Assembly (NCBI RefSeq): GCF_014844035.1
Contig: NZ_CP062159.1
Span: 4,402,001-4,466,000 of the forward strand
Origin: Flavobacterium sp. MDT1-60
GTDB lineage: Bacteria; Bacteroidota; Bacteroidia; Flavobacteriales; Flavobacteriaceae
DNA: 64,000 nucleotides
Direction: 5' to 3'
Shown here: in pieces, positions 50,929 to 62,392 of the stretch
How positions within the stretch are numbered: position 1 is the stretch's first letter
Layout: each line of letters starts with the position of its first letter
The notes under the pieces: model-generated
What the model saw: only the letters and a program-made list of their open reading frames with translations
Databases searched by the model: none
What the model was told of the DNA's origin: nothing
Program-made: the position numbers and the translations under genes

Positions 50929-52806
50929 ATGCGAAAATTTGTTTACACTTTTATTTTTCTCTTCACTATAACCACTTTAAGCGCACAAAGCTACAGTGCT
51001 TCTTTGCCCAATTATGAAGCATATAAAGCTTTTAAAGGCAAGCCATTATCCGATAAGTTTTCAAATATCGAATCTGTTAAAATTGTTTATGATCTGAAAT
51101 CTAAAAAAATGTATTATTTCAATAGTACTTTAATTTCTCATCATTATGACTTTGCAACCAACTATTTAAGTTATGCTAAGGAAGTAGATATATTTAACAA
51201 AGAAAATTATAGCGATACAGAAAAAAACAGAACTTACTTATTAGGAAACCTGAATCATATCAAAGGAACTGAAAAATGGATTTTCGAACTAGCAGCTTCA
51301 GATCGTATGCCAATTCCGTTAATTGAAAACTTTTATAATTTAATTTTAAAATCCAGTTTCATTGGAGCAAGTCTAAAATTCTATTTGAATAATCCAGAAA
51401 AAATGGAATGGTTTCAACAAAATAAATTCAAAATTCCGTGTGTAAAATCAGATTACATTTTTAATGATATCATCTATCAGGAAGTCGTTTCCGGAAGTAC
51501 TGTTGGCATTCTCAAACAATACAAAATAGAGGATTTGGAAAAGGTTCAACCAAGCCCTGGTGAAATTATAATTTTGGATGGAACACCAGATATTTTGCCG
51601 GACGTGAGAGGAATTATTGTGAATGAACTTCAAACACCATTGAGTCATTTGGTACTTTTAGGCAAAAACAGAAAAATTCCGATTATGGCCTATACTACTG
51701 TTTTCAAAGACAATAATATCACAAGATTGATTTCAAAAAAAGTAGAATTAAAAATAGAAATTGATACTTTTTATATAAAAGAAACCAATAAAAAAATAAC
51801 ACAAAAAACTGTTTCAAAAAAGAAACAATTAGTTGTTGACAACAGCATTACAGATTTGGTTGATTTGAATACGATTCCCAAAAAAGGTGTCAATTTTATC
51901 GGTTCAAAAGCACAGAATATGGCTTACCTAATTGCTATTGCAAAAGAAATTTCTTTTAAAACGCCTGAGGATGCACATGCCATTCCATTTTATTACTATA
52001 CGCAACACATTCAGAAAAAGTCAATTTCGCTTTTAATAAATGAACTTTTGGTTAATCAACATAAAGATTCAACGGTATGGATTAGTCATCAATTAAAAAA
52101 AATTCGCGACGCCATTAAAAAAGAGCCTATCAATCCTGAATTAATCACAAAGCTCAATCAAACCTTCAAAAATGCTGCTTTTAAAAATTTTAGATTCAGA
52201 TCTTCTACAAACGCTGAAGATTTAGATGATTTTAATGGTGCTGGTCTTTACGATTCTAAAACCGGGATTTTAAGTGATAGTATAAAAACCTTCGAAAAGG
52301 CAATTAAACAAGTTTGGGCGAGTGTATGGAATGAAGGATCTTATATCGAAAGAGAACTTTTTGGGATCGATCAACAAAGTATTGCCATGGGAGTTTTGGT
52401 ACATCGTTCTTTTCCAGATGAAATAGCCAATGGTGTAATCATTACCCAAAATATCTTTAGGAAAAATTTTCCCGGCATTACAGTTAATATACAAAAAGGA
52501 GAAAATTCAGTTGTTAAACCTGAAAAAGGAGAAATATGCGAACAATTCACAGCTTATTACTTACCCTCCCAAAGTAAAGACGAAGAGTTTAATGTCGATT
52601 ATACTTCAAATTCCAATTTAAACAATAATGAACCTTTGTTAAGTAGAAAAGAAATGATCAGACTGAATTCTGTCAGTCAAAAAATCGAAACTCAAATGAA
52701 TCGCTATTGGAGAAAAAACAGGCTAAATCCTGTTGATATTGAATTTAAAATTGTGGGAGAAAATCGTGATTTATACATCAAACAGGTTAGGCCTTTTAAT
52801 GAGTAA
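50929..52806 (+). CDS. Exported PEP-synthase/dikinase-like protein (swivelling His domain plus ATP-grasp)
   Basis: The 625-residue product has a signal peptide (MRKFVYTFIFLFTITTLSAQ). A phosphohistidine swivel domain is near 210-280 (LQTPLSHLVLLGKNRKIPIM, with His at about 240). It is followed by a nucleotide-binding PPDK_N-like ATP-grasp domain (KGVNFIGSKAQNMAYLIAIA, FRFRSSTNAEDLDDFNGAGL, ASVWNEGSYIERE, RDLYIKQVRPF). The His-then-ATP order is that of glucan water dikinases, reversed from PEP synthase. A dikinase outside the cytoplasm lacks an obvious ATP source, so the signal peptide is surprising. The active-site motifs look intact. The substrate is unknown. Confidence 0.8.
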   Translation: MRKFVYTFIFLFTITTLSAQSYSASLPNYEAYKAFKGKPLSDKFSNIESVKIVYDLKSKKMYYFNSTLISHHYDFATNYLSYAKEVDIFNKENYSDTEKNRTYLLGNLNHIKGTEKWIFELAASDRMPIPLIENFYNLILKSSFIGASLKFYLNNPEKMEWFQQNKFKIPCVKSDYIFNDIIYQEVVSGSTVGILKQYKIEDLEKVQPSPGEIIILDGTPDILPDVRGIIVNELQTPLSHLVLLGKNRKIPIMAYTTVFKDNNITRLISKKVELKIEIDTFYIKETNKKITQKTVSKKKQLVVDNSITDLVDLNTIPKKGVNFIGSKAQNMAYLIAIAKEISFKTPEDAHAIPFYYYTQHIQKKSISLLINELLVNQHKDSTVWISHQLKKIRDAIKKEPINPELITKLNQTFKNAAFKNFRFRSSTNAEDLDDFNGAGLYDSKTGILSDSIKTFEKAIKQVWASVWNEGSYIERELFGIDQQSIAMGVLVHRSFPDEIANGVIITQNIFRKNFPGITVNIQKGENSVVKPEKGEICEQFTAYYLPSQSKDEEFNVDYTSNSNLNNNEPLLSRKEMIRLNSVSQKIETQMNRYWRKNRLNPVDIEFKIVGENRDLYIKQVRPFNE

Positions 52807-53364
52807 TCAATAGAAAACCTGTAAATCTATTTCATTAGAAACCGTATTGATCAGAATGATTTTAAACTCAAAATCGTCAACATTAATTTTTTGTTGAATT
52901 GATTGCCGAATCCTTTTATTGTCAAGCGAAAAATCACCTTCCAAAGGAATTTTGACATCAACAATATTTAAATATTTTGAAGCTTTTTTATTGACTAAAA
53001 TCGAAGCAAAAATGTAAAATCCGATAATTATGAATTGGAAAAATAGCAACACTTCAATTTTTTCATAGGGATACATGATATCCAAAATAGAAAGTGTAAT
53101 GGTTGCAAAGAGGAAAATAATTGCATTTACAGTAAAAGACTGTGTCCTGAATCTTAAAATGGAAAAAATAGCAAACAATCCAAACCCAATCCCTACTCCA
53201 ATTTCGATTTTTGTGAATAAATAACACAACGAAAAAGTACAAAGACCAACAATAACCATCAGTGGATTTATAGTTTCATTATCTTTTCTGTTTGAGAAAA
53301 AATACAAAATCAAAATTGAGAAAAACAATAATAGAAATCTTCCCGTAAGTTCGTTTAAATCCAT
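52807..53364 (-). CDS. DUF4956 family membrane protein
   Basis: The 185-residue protein has five TM helices in the first 130 residues (FLLLFFSILILYFFSNR, PLMVIVGLCTFSLCYLF, FGLFAIFSILRFRTQSF) and a soluble tail. Such DUF4956 proteins often neighbour polyphosphate or VTC-domain genes, but none is here. Its stop abuts the stop of the convergent dikinase-like gene with no gap. Confidence 0.78.
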   Translation of the reverse strand: MDLNELTGRFLLLFFSILILYFFSNRKDNETINPLMVIVGLCTFSLCYLFTKIEIGVGIGFGLFAIFSILRFRTQSFTVNAIIFLFATITLSILDIMYPYEKIEVLLFFQFIIIGFYIFASILVNKKASKYLNIVDVKIPLEGDFSLDNKRIRQSIQQKINVDDFEFKIILINTVSNEIDLQVFY

Positions 53365-53455
53365 TTACTCAAAGTATTAGCAAATCAAATTTAGAAAAAA
53401 GTTTGTCACGAATTTTTCTTTTTTGATAATTCGAACTGAATTTAAAAAAAGTTGC

Positions 53456-53562
53456 CACGAATTACACGAATTTTCACTAATTATTCTCTGGTTAAAACAT
53501 GCAGAAAAATTCGTGTAATTCGTGTAATTGCTTCGCCAATTCGCTAGTGCTCGTGTTGTGAC
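53456..53562. repeat. Interspersed inverted repeat, GCCACGAATTACACGAATT family
   Basis: CACGAATTACACGAATTTT (53456-53474) pairs perfectly over 19 bp with 53506-53524. The following part contains ATTGCTTCGCC and GCTAGTGCTCGTG, the reverse complement of a module found in the unrelated repeat at 372-489. Confidence 0.65.
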
Positions 53563-53588
53563 AAAAAAAAGTCCGCTTTTAGCGGACT
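53563..53588 (-). terminator. Intrinsic terminator
   Basis: AGTCCGC (53570-53576) and GCGGACT (53582-53588) form a GC-rich stem with loop TTTTA. The minus-strand transcript continues into a run of eight U. Confidence 0.85.
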
Positions 53589-53597
53589 ACTATAAAT

Positions 53598-54314
53598 CTA
53601 TTCCATTTTAGGTTTTGAGTCGGCTTTATAATTGCTTTTCGGATCACTCATATTTACCTCTTTAGTTAATTTCCCTTTCAGGTAAAATTGCCACATCCCG
53701 ACTTTCTTTCCGTTTAAAAATTTTCCTTTAGAAGCCATGACACCGTCAGAATCGTAGAAAATAGCTTCTCCGTTATATTCATTATTTTTATAAGTGCTTT
53801 GTTCTAAAAGCAATGCGTTTTGACCGTATTTCTTATAAGTTCCATCTTTTAAACCATTCTTATACGTCATTTCTTCCGCAATTTTAGAATCAGGATAAAA
53901 AACTGATCTTACACCTTCCAGCTTTCCGTTTTTATAATTTTCAAGCGTCATAACCACTTTCGAGGATTTGTGATAATATTTCCATTCGCCTTCACGCGCT
54001 TTACCCACTTCTTTTCCTTCGCTTACCTTATTCTTATTCTGATCATAAAAAATAGTATAAGAACTGCCATCATTAGCCGTGAAATCACGTGTTGCCACAA
54101 CATCACCTTTTTTGGTATCATCAAAAAACTTAAAAAGTCCGGTTTCTTTTCCGTGATTAAAAGTCCCTTCATAACGCGGACGTTTTGAAAGTTCGTAAGT
54201 TCCTTTCCAAACTCCGTCTTTTTTTCCGTTGGCATCCACTTTATTGACTTCTTGCGCCGAAATTAAAAAGGCATTTAAAAAAAGTAATCCGATTATTATT
54301 TTTTTATAAATCAT
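53598..54314 (-). CDS. YwqK-like MORN-variant repeat protein
   Basis: The 238-residue exported protein (signal peptide ending LISAQ) is made of MORN-variant repeats of about 20-25 residues: YEGTFNHGKETGLFKFFDD, REGEWKYYHKSSKVVMTLEN, YKNGLKDGTYKKYGQN and FLNGKKVGMWQFYLKGKL. Many Bacteroidota copies are annotated as a YwqK toxin-antitoxin antitoxin, but there is no toxin gene next to it, so that label should be read as family only. It probably sits in the periplasm or outer membrane. Confidence 0.82.
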   Translation of the reverse strand: MIYKKIIIGLLFLNAFLISAQEVNKVDANGKKDGVWKGTYELSKRPRYEGTFNHGKETGLFKFFDDTKKGDVVATRDFTANDGSSYTIFYDQNKNKVSEGKEVGKAREGEWKYYHKSSKVVMTLENYKNGKLEGVRSVFYPDSKIAEEMTYKNGLKDGTYKKYGQNALLLEQSTYKNNEYNGEAIFYDSDGVMASKGKFLNGKKVGMWQFYLKGKLTKEVNMSDPKSNYKADSKPKME

Positions 54315-54372
54315 ATTAAATTCAATTTTAAGCTTTAACGAAAATGCTTTTGATAAAGTATACTATAAAAAT

Positions 54373-54402
54373 AAAAAAATCCCGATAAATCGAGATTTTT
54401 TT
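54373..54402. terminator. Terminator of the yidC transcript
   Basis: AAAAAATCCCGA and TCGAGATTTTTT pair with one mismatch around ATAAA, with A- and T-runs on the two sides. It ends the minus-strand yidC transcript. Confidence 0.72.
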
Positions 54403-54408
54403 ATTGTA

Positions 54409-56319
54409 TTATTTCTTTTTGTTTTGACCTTTTGCAGCCTCTTGTTGTTCCATTACCTCTTGAAGACGTTGTTGAAACTTACTTTGTTTTTTAGGTTCTT
54501 TTAATTTATTCTCCTGAATTTGAGCGTGAATTTTATCTGTATCCACAATATAATTTTTGATGACAAACATAATTCCGATTGTAATTAAGTTCGAAATAAA
54601 ATTGTATAAACTCAAACCAGCACCATAACTATTGAAGAAAATTAACATCATTAATGGCGAAACATAAATCATGATTTTCATCATTTTTGCCATATCCGGC
54701 ATACCTTCTTGCTGAGGCGCTGCCATCTGTTGATCTCCAGATGTCATTTTCATATAGAAGAAAATTGCAATTGCTGCCAAAATTGGAAACAAACTAATAT
54801 GACTTCCATATAATGGAATATTGAATGGCAATTGTACTATAGCATCAAAAGATGATAAATCGTCTGCCCAAAGGAAACTTTTTTGTCTTAACTCAAAAGC
54901 TGATGGGAAGAACTGGAATGATGCATACATAAACGGAAGCTGAATCAATGCCGGAATACATCCTGCCATTGGGTTTACTCCTGCTTTGTTATACAACTTC
55001 ATCGTTTCCTGTTGTTTCTTCATTGGGTCTTTTTTGAACTTTTCTCCCAACTCTGTAATTTCAGGACGTAAAACTTTCATTTTAGCCTGAGACAAGAATG
55101 ACTTATAGGTAATTGGCGACATAGCCAATTTGATAATAATGGTAAAGATGATAATTGCAATTCCTAATGACAATCCAATTGTAGAACTTAAGAATCCAAA
55201 TAATGGAATAAAAATCCATTTATTAATCCATCCAAAAATTCCCCAGCCTAATGGAATAATTTTTTCGAAGTTTTTATCGTAAGATTTTAAAGTTTTATAA
55301 TCAGCCGGTCCAAAATACCAGTGCATCTTATAATCAACTTCTCCATTAGAAAAAACTAAAGGAACTGTTGCTCTAAACTGCTTCACAAATGTTGTATCAA
55401 TAACTTCGTCTTTAACTAAATCATCAGATTGCAATTTAGATTTTTCGAATGGCTTATCAGTTGCTAAAATAGCAGTAAAAAAGTGCTGTTTAAAAGCGAT
55501 ATAGCTTACTTTTTCCGGAGTATCTTCTTTTCCTACACCTGTATTTAAATAGTTATATTTTTCATCACCATATTCATATTCTAGGAGAGCATATCTCTTT
55601 TCAATAGAAACACTTTTCTCGTTTCTGTAACTTTTCAAATCCCATTGTAAATCTAATGGTTTAGAAGAATTTAAAACTTTATTCAATCCTTGAGAACGAA
55701 CATCAAAACCAACTAAGTAGTCGTTTGCTTTTAAGATATATTTATATTCTAAAAATTCATTTGCACCAGCTTTCAAACGCATTGTTAAGATTTGATCCGC
55801 TCCGTTTTTAGTCAACGTTGGTTCAAAATATAAATCCTTAGAATTTAAAGTTCTGTTATCAGTAGTTTGTAATTGAATATTTAAATTCGAATTATTATCT
55901 CTAATTAATTCTATTAACTGCCCGGAGTTTTTCTCAAATCTTTTGAACTCTTTCAACTTAGCTTCAACGATATAACCACCTTTGTTGGCGATTTTTAGTA
56001 TCATCTTTTCATTTTCAATAGTTGTAAAACCTTCTTTTGCAGAAGGAAGTGTAGCCGAATAAGCAAAACCACCTAAAGTTTGTTGCAATTTTGCCAATTG
56101 AACTGTATCACCAGGTGTTGCAGCAGCAACAGGTAAAATAGCTGTTTTAGTTTTATCAACTTTAGCCTGAGCTTCTTGCTTAGCAACTAATTCTTTCTTG
56201 GCTTTTTCAGCAGCAATTTCCTTATCTGAAGGTTGATTTTGGTACATAATCCAAATCAAAATTCCAAATATCAATACAAAACCAATGATTGAATTAAGAT
56301 CAAATTTTTTTTCTTCCAT
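54409..56319 (-). CDS. yidC: Membrane protein insertase YidC
   Basis: The 636-residue protein helps insert and fold inner-membrane proteins. It has an N-terminal TM helix (IIGFVLIFGILIWIMYQN), a large periplasmic beta domain (about 60-360), and then the conserved five-TM core with LAMSPITYKSFLSQAKMKVL, KKQQETMKLYNKAGVNPMAG (hydrophilic groove) and FQFFPSAFELRQ. The basic tail ends GQNKKK. It is located 83 bp after pyrG in the same direction. Confidence 0.96.
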   Translation of the reverse strand: MEEKKFDLNSIIGFVLIFGILIWIMYQNQPSDKEIAAEKAKKELVAKQEAQAKVDKTKTAILPVAAATPGDTVQLAKLQQTLGGFAYSATLPSAKEGFTTIENEKMILKIANKGGYIVEAKLKEFKRFEKNSGQLIELIRDNNSNLNIQLQTTDNRTLNSKDLYFEPTLTKNGADQILTMRLKAGANEFLEYKYILKANDYLVGFDVRSQGLNKVLNSSKPLDLQWDLKSYRNEKSVSIEKRYALLEYEYGDEKYNYLNTGVGKEDTPEKVSYIAFKQHFFTAILATDKPFEKSKLQSDDLVKDEVIDTTFVKQFRATVPLVFSNGEVDYKMHWYFGPADYKTLKSYDKNFEKIIPLGWGIFGWINKWIFIPLFGFLSSTIGLSLGIAIIIFTIIIKLAMSPITYKSFLSQAKMKVLRPEITELGEKFKKDPMKKQQETMKLYNKAGVNPMAGCIPALIQLPFMYASFQFFPSAFELRQKSFLWADDLSSFDAIVQLPFNIPLYGSHISLFPILAAIAIFFYMKMTSGDQQMAAPQQEGMPDMAKMMKIMIYVSPLMMLIFFNSYGAGLSLYNFISNLITIGIMFVIKNYIVDTDKIHAQIQENKLKEPKKQSKFQQRLQEVMEQQEAAKGQNKKK

Positions 56320-56402
56320 TATTAATTTAAAAAAGTTATTCGTTAAAGGCTATTAGTAATGAGTTCGACTCAAACGTTACATCCTTTTGAGAATATTAAT
56401 TA

Positions 56403-58471
<2,069 letters not shown>

Positions 58472-58705
58472 TTAATTTGGCTTCGGATATTGCTTTTTAA
58501 TATTCCGAATCAACTCTTCCAAGCCATTTAGTTTTAACTCATAAATCAATTGCAATTGTTGCCCCAATTCTCCTTTAGGAAAGCCCTTATTTTGGTACCA
58601 GACCACATAATATTCAGGTAAGTCAATTAAAAAACGTCCTTCGTATTTCCCGAAGGGCATTTTGGTGTGTGCTAATTTTATGAGAAGTTTTTTGTCTTGT
58701 TCCAT
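58472..58705 (-). CDS. DUF3820 family protein
   Basis: The 77-residue cytosolic protein contains LAHTKMPFGKYEGRFLIDLP followed by VVWYQNKGFPKGELGQQLQL, matching DUF3820. Such proteins have a fold related to part of quorum-sensing or exonuclease-linked proteins, and the function is undefined. It follows nagB at a distance of 178 bp, with a repeat between them, so co-transcription is uncertain. Confidence 0.75.
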   Translation of the reverse strand: MEQDKKLLIKLAHTKMPFGKYEGRFLIDLPEYYVVWYQNKGFPKGELGQQLQLIYELKLNGLEELIRNIKKQYPKPN

Positions 58706-58828
58706 TTTTTTTAAGAAGAAAGAAGCAAGAGAAAAGAATATAGATTTATTCCCTTTCCTGCTTCTTGTTGGTACAAAGCTATTCTATTTTTTATTTTTTT
58801 GCCACAGATTAAAACAAAGTTTTTAGTC

Positions 58829-58886
58829 GCAGTCACAGTTTACAGTTTAGAGTTCACTGTTAACTGACACTGAAAACTGAGACTTA
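58829..58886. repeat. Interspersed repeat, AGTCACAG family (second copy)
   Basis: GCAGTCACAGTTTACAGTTT (58829-58848) matches the minus strand of 33565-33584 at 19 of 20 positions. AACTGAGACTT ends at the nagB stop. Internal words such as AGTTCACTGTT and AACTGACACTG make an imperfect hairpin. Confidence 0.6.
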
Positions 58887-60812
58887 GTAGTGCCATCTTA
58901 CAAAAGCTTCCATAGCGGCATAAGTTGCCAAACCTAATTGTTGGTATAAAACTGCTGTTTCTGCATTTCTGTCTTCGGCTCTTTGCCAAAATTCCCTTGC
59001 ATCGGTTCCCTGAAAAACAACTCCGTCTTTTTGAGACTGGTGTTTGAAGATTCCGTGTCGTTTTGCCAAAACCTGATCCGGGCTCATTGGTACTGCCATC
59101 TCGACTTCGTCAATTCCCCATTCCTGCCATGCTCCACGGTATAACCATAACCAACAATCGTCCATAAACGATTTTGGTTTTAAAACTTTTACAGCTTCAA
59201 AAATTGCATCCAGACATACTTTATGTGTTCCGTGTGGATCGGCTAAATCTCCTGCTGCGTAGATTTGATGCGGTTTGATTTTTTCAATTAAATCCACTGT
59301 CAATTGAATATCTTCCGGACCGATTGGCTTCTTTTCAATTGTTCCCGTTTCATAAAAAGGCAATTCCATAAAATGAATCTGATCGTCTGTCAAACCAACA
59401 AAATGACTTGTTGCTCTTGCTTCTCCTTTTCTGATTAATCCTTTGATATAACGCACTTCCGGAATATCAATTTCACTGTTCTTTTTATTGGTCAAAAAAG
59501 TTGCCGCCTTTTGATAAATATTATCCGCCTCGGCACTTTTGATTCCGAATTTCTCGTTGTAATCAATTACGAATCTTGCAAAACGTAACGCCTCATCATC
59601 CGCAACAGCAATATTTCCAGAGGTTTGATAGGCTACATGCACTTCATGTCCCTGCTCCTGCAAACGCATGAAGGTTCCTCCCATACTGATAATGTCATCA
59701 TCTGGATGCGGACTGAAAATCAAAACACGTTTTTTAGCCGGCTCAGCTCTTTCCGGACGGTTTGAATCGTCTGCATTGGGTTTTCCGCCCGGCCAGCCTG
59801 TGATTGTATTTTGAAGTTTATTGAAGATTTTAATATTGATATCATAAGCCGGACCTGAATCTGCCAATAAATCACTCATCCCATGTTCGATATAATCAGC
59901 ATCAGTAAGCATTAAAATTGGTTTTTTAAGCTGAAGCGCCAATCCTAAAACTGCTTTACGTGTTAATTTATCTGTCCAAACTACTTTTTCTACCAGCCAT
60001 GGTTTATTGATTCTGGTTAGTTTTGAAGAAGCTTCTTTATCCAAAACAAAAACCGCATTATTATGTTCCTGTAAAAAGGAAGCTGGCACGCGATTCGTAA
60101 CCTCATCTTCTACCGATTTTTTTACAATATTGGCTTTTCCTTCTCCCCAGGCCAGTAAAATAACCTGTTTGGCTTCCATGATTTTTTTTACTCCAAGGGT
60201 AATGGCTGTTCTTGGCGTATTGCTCAATCCAAAGAAATCTTTACTTGCCGCAACTCTTGTAATATGATCCAATGCCACTAAACGTGTTTTTGAGTTTTGA
60301 AGCGAACCCGATTCGTTAAAACCGATATGCCCGTTTCCTCCAATTCCTAAAATCTGCAAATCAATACCACCCAAAGCTTCAATTTTTGCTTCATAATCAT
60401 GACAGTAATCAGCAATTTGTTCTTTTGTTAAAAGTCCGTCTGGGACGTGGTAGTTCTCCGGTAAAATATCGACATGGTCAAACAGCAATTCTTTCATGAA
60501 ACGAACATAACTGTTAATTGAGTTGGGTTCCATCGGATAATATTCATCCAGATTAAAGCTGATTACATTCTTAAAACTCAATCCTTCTTCTTTATGCAAA
60601 CGAACCAATTCAGCATACAATCCTTTTGGAGAAGAACCAGTTGCAAGGCCCAAAATGCAAGGCTGATTTTCTTTTTGTTTGGATAGAATTAAAGCCGCAA
60701 TTTCCTGAGCAACTGCTTTTGAAGCATCAGAAGAATTTTCAAAAACAACCGTATTGATGTTTTCGAATCGTTTTTCGAATCCTGTTGCTTTGTCGATTAT
60801 ACTTTTTAACAT
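58884..60812 (-). CDS. nagB: Glucosamine-6-phosphate deaminase fused to PIG-L deacetylase domain
   Basis: The 642-residue two-domain protein is typical of Bacteroidota. The N-terminal part (about 1-280) is the NagB isomerase/deaminase (LGLATGSSPKGLYAELVRLH, FNLDEYYPM, LGIGGNGHIGFNESGS), converting GlcN6P to fructose-6-phosphate and ammonia. The C-terminal part (about 365-630) is a PIG-L-type metal deacetylase (VLIFSPHPDDDIISMGGTF, with HPDD and AAGDLADPHGTH). Its deacetylase could supply GlcN6P from GlcNAc6P or act on another acetyl sugar. It lies 32 bp after the sugar transporter gene and shares its transcript. Confidence 0.93.
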   Translation of the reverse strand: MLKSIIDKATGFEKRFENINTVVFENSSDASKAVAQEIAALILSKQKENQPCILGLATGSSPKGLYAELVRLHKEEGLSFKNVISFNLDEYYPMEPNSINSYVRFMKELLFDHVDILPENYHVPDGLLTKEQIADYCHDYEAKIEALGGIDLQILGIGGNGHIGFNESGSLQNSKTRLVALDHITRVAASKDFFGLSNTPRTAITLGVKKIMEAKQVILLAWGEGKANIVKKSVEDEVTNRVPASFLQEHNNAVFVLDKEASSKLTRINKPWLVEKVVWTDKLTRKAVLGLALQLKKPILMLTDADYIEHGMSDLLADSGPAYDINIKIFNKLQNTITGWPGGKPNADDSNRPERAEPAKKRVLIFSPHPDDDIISMGGTFMRLQEQGHEVHVAYQTSGNIAVADDEALRFARFVIDYNEKFGIKSAEADNIYQKAATFLTNKKNSEIDIPEVRYIKGLIRKGEARATSHFVGLTDDQIHFMELPFYETGTIEKKPIGPEDIQLTVDLIEKIKPHQIYAAGDLADPHGTHKVCLDAIFEAVKVLKPKSFMDDCWLWLYRGAWQEWGIDEVEMAVPMSPDQVLAKRHGIFKHQSQKDGVVFQGTDAREFWQRAEDRNAETAVLYQQLGLATYAAMEAFVRWHY

Positions 60813-60844
60813 GATATAGTTTTTTTTAATTTCTCTGGTTTATT

Positions 60845-62218
60845 CTACCATTTTCGGTATTTATGACCTTTTACAGCATAAAAAAGAATCATTATATAAG
60901 ATGGCAATAACATTAAATACGCAAGCTGATTTCCACTTCTTGAAGCGTCTTGCGTTCCTGCTGTAATATTTGATGTATTTATCGTTTCTGTGATTAATCC
61001 ATATAATAAAGGAAAAATAGCACCACCAATAATTCCCATAATCAAAATGGCACTTCCAATTTTAGTATAACCACCCAAATCTTCTAATGCCATTGGCCAA
61101 ATTGCTGGCCAGCAAAGTGCATTTGCCAAACCAAGTAATGCTACTAAAAGAATTACAATTGGCAAATTTGGAATTCCAGGTAATTGAATCATCAATTTAG
61201 GTGAAATAATAACAATTGCCAAAACTAAAATGATTCCCAATATTCCAGATCCTTTTAAAGCTGTTACCTGTGATAGATATTTTGGTATTAAAGTTATTCC
61301 TAAAATATATCCCACAACCATTGCTGACATGGTAAAAGAGGTTAATTTTAAATAAAAATTTCCTTCGTCTCCATAAACTCCCAATTGTTTTCCGAAGCCT
61401 CCAATTGAATCTCCAGCCAAAACCTCGGCTGCCAAATACAACATTAAAGTAATCACTCCCAAAACCAATTGAGGACGTCTGAATGCATTTTTAATTTGTT
61501 TGAAAATGCTTAAATTTGAAATATTACCTTCTTCATCCAAATCAATTTCAGGGAGTGGGGAAAGCTTCACCAACAAAGCTAACACCATAATAATCAATCC
61601 CATATAAAGATAAGGTCTTTGCAATTGTAATGCAAGAGAATTTAAAGCATTTGATTTTGAAACCGAATCCAGCATCGCGATCTTATCTGCTGTAAACTCC
61701 TGCATATTAGACAAAACCAATGCAGTCAATATAATTGGTGCTACAAAACCAGCCAATTTATTCGCAATTCCTAAAACACTAATTCGGGCTGCTGCACTTT
61801 CTCTCGGGCCAATCACTACTACATAAGGATTTGAAGCCGTTTGCAAAATTGCCAAACCTGTTCCCATAACAAAAAGTGCTATCAAAAATAGTAAAAAAGT
61901 ACGGCTTTCTGCTGCTGGATAAAACATAAATGCGCCTAAAGCGATGATTAATAATCCTAAAGAGATACCGTTTTTGTAGCCTACTTTTTCGATTACCCAA
62001 GATGATGGGACCGCCATTACAAAATAAGCAATATAAAAGGCAAAAGTTACAAAGTAAGCCTGTGAAGAAGAAAGCTCGCAAGCCAATTCAAAAAATGGAA
62101 TTAAAGGTCCGTTTAGCCAGGTTACAAATCCGAGAATGAAAAATAATGCGGTCAGAATAACCATCGGAAGAATTGCATTCCTTTTTTCTACTTGTATGAC
62201 ATTTTCAATGTTCGACAT
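60845..62218 (-). CDS. Sugar MFS transporter, FucP/NagP family
   Basis: The 457-residue 12-TM major-facilitator protein starts MSNIENVIQVEKRNAILPMV and has the FucP-family landmarks LTALFFILGFVTWLNGPLIP, VMAVPSSWVIEKVGYKNGIS and GTGLAILQTASNPYVV. Its position next to nagB and its FucP type fit a proton-coupled importer for N-acetylglucosamine or another amino sugar (NagP-like). It is first in its operon, behind a strong operator-like palindrome at 62320-62334. Confidence 0.88.
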   Translation of the reverse strand: MSNIENVIQVEKRNAILPMVILTALFFILGFVTWLNGPLIPFFELACELSSSQAYFVTFAFYIAYFVMAVPSSWVIEKVGYKNGISLGLLIIALGAFMFYPAAESRTFLLFLIALFVMGTGLAILQTASNPYVVVIGPRESAAARISVLGIANKLAGFVAPIILTALVLSNMQEFTADKIAMLDSVSKSNALNSLALQLQRPYLYMGLIIMVLALLVKLSPLPEIDLDEEGNISNLSIFKQIKNAFRRPQLVLGVITLMLYLAAEVLAGDSIGGFGKQLGVYGDEGNFYLKLTSFTMSAMVVGYILGITLIPKYLSQVTALKGSGILGIILVLAIVIISPKLMIQLPGIPNLPIVILLVALLGLANALCWPAIWPMALEDLGGYTKIGSAILIMGIIGGAIFPLLYGLITETINTSNITAGTQDASRSGNQLAYLMLLPSYIMILFYAVKGHKYRKW

Positions 62219-62300
62219 AATACTTTTGGTTGATTGTTAATAGATTTTTTGGTTTTCAATCTAAAATTAGTATCAACACTTTTAATGCATTGCCTTTTTT

Positions 62301-62337
62301 ACGCATATTTTTGCGTTTTTTTTGCAATGCAAAAGTA
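62301..62337. promoter_or_regulatory. Candidate operator and promoter of the amino-sugar operon
   Basis: The minus strand carries a -7 box TACTTTTG (plus 62330-62337). Overlapping it is a 15-bp palindrome, TTTTGCAATGCAAAA (62320-62334), which pairs TTTTGCA with TGCAAAA around a central A. A second, smaller inverted word, ACGCA...TGCGT (62301-62316), lies downstream. The overlap with the -7 box suits a repressor. The regulator is not in the window. Confidence 0.55.
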
Positions 62338-62392
62338 ATGTAATAAGTTGTACTTATCCCTAAAATAGATATGAATTTTTTGTTAATATTTG

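Noticed and set aside
53598..54314. Toxin-antitoxin system suggested by the YwqK label
   Set aside because: The label comes from the family name only; no toxin gene lies beside it, and the protein is a plain MORN-variant repeat protein with a signal peptide.
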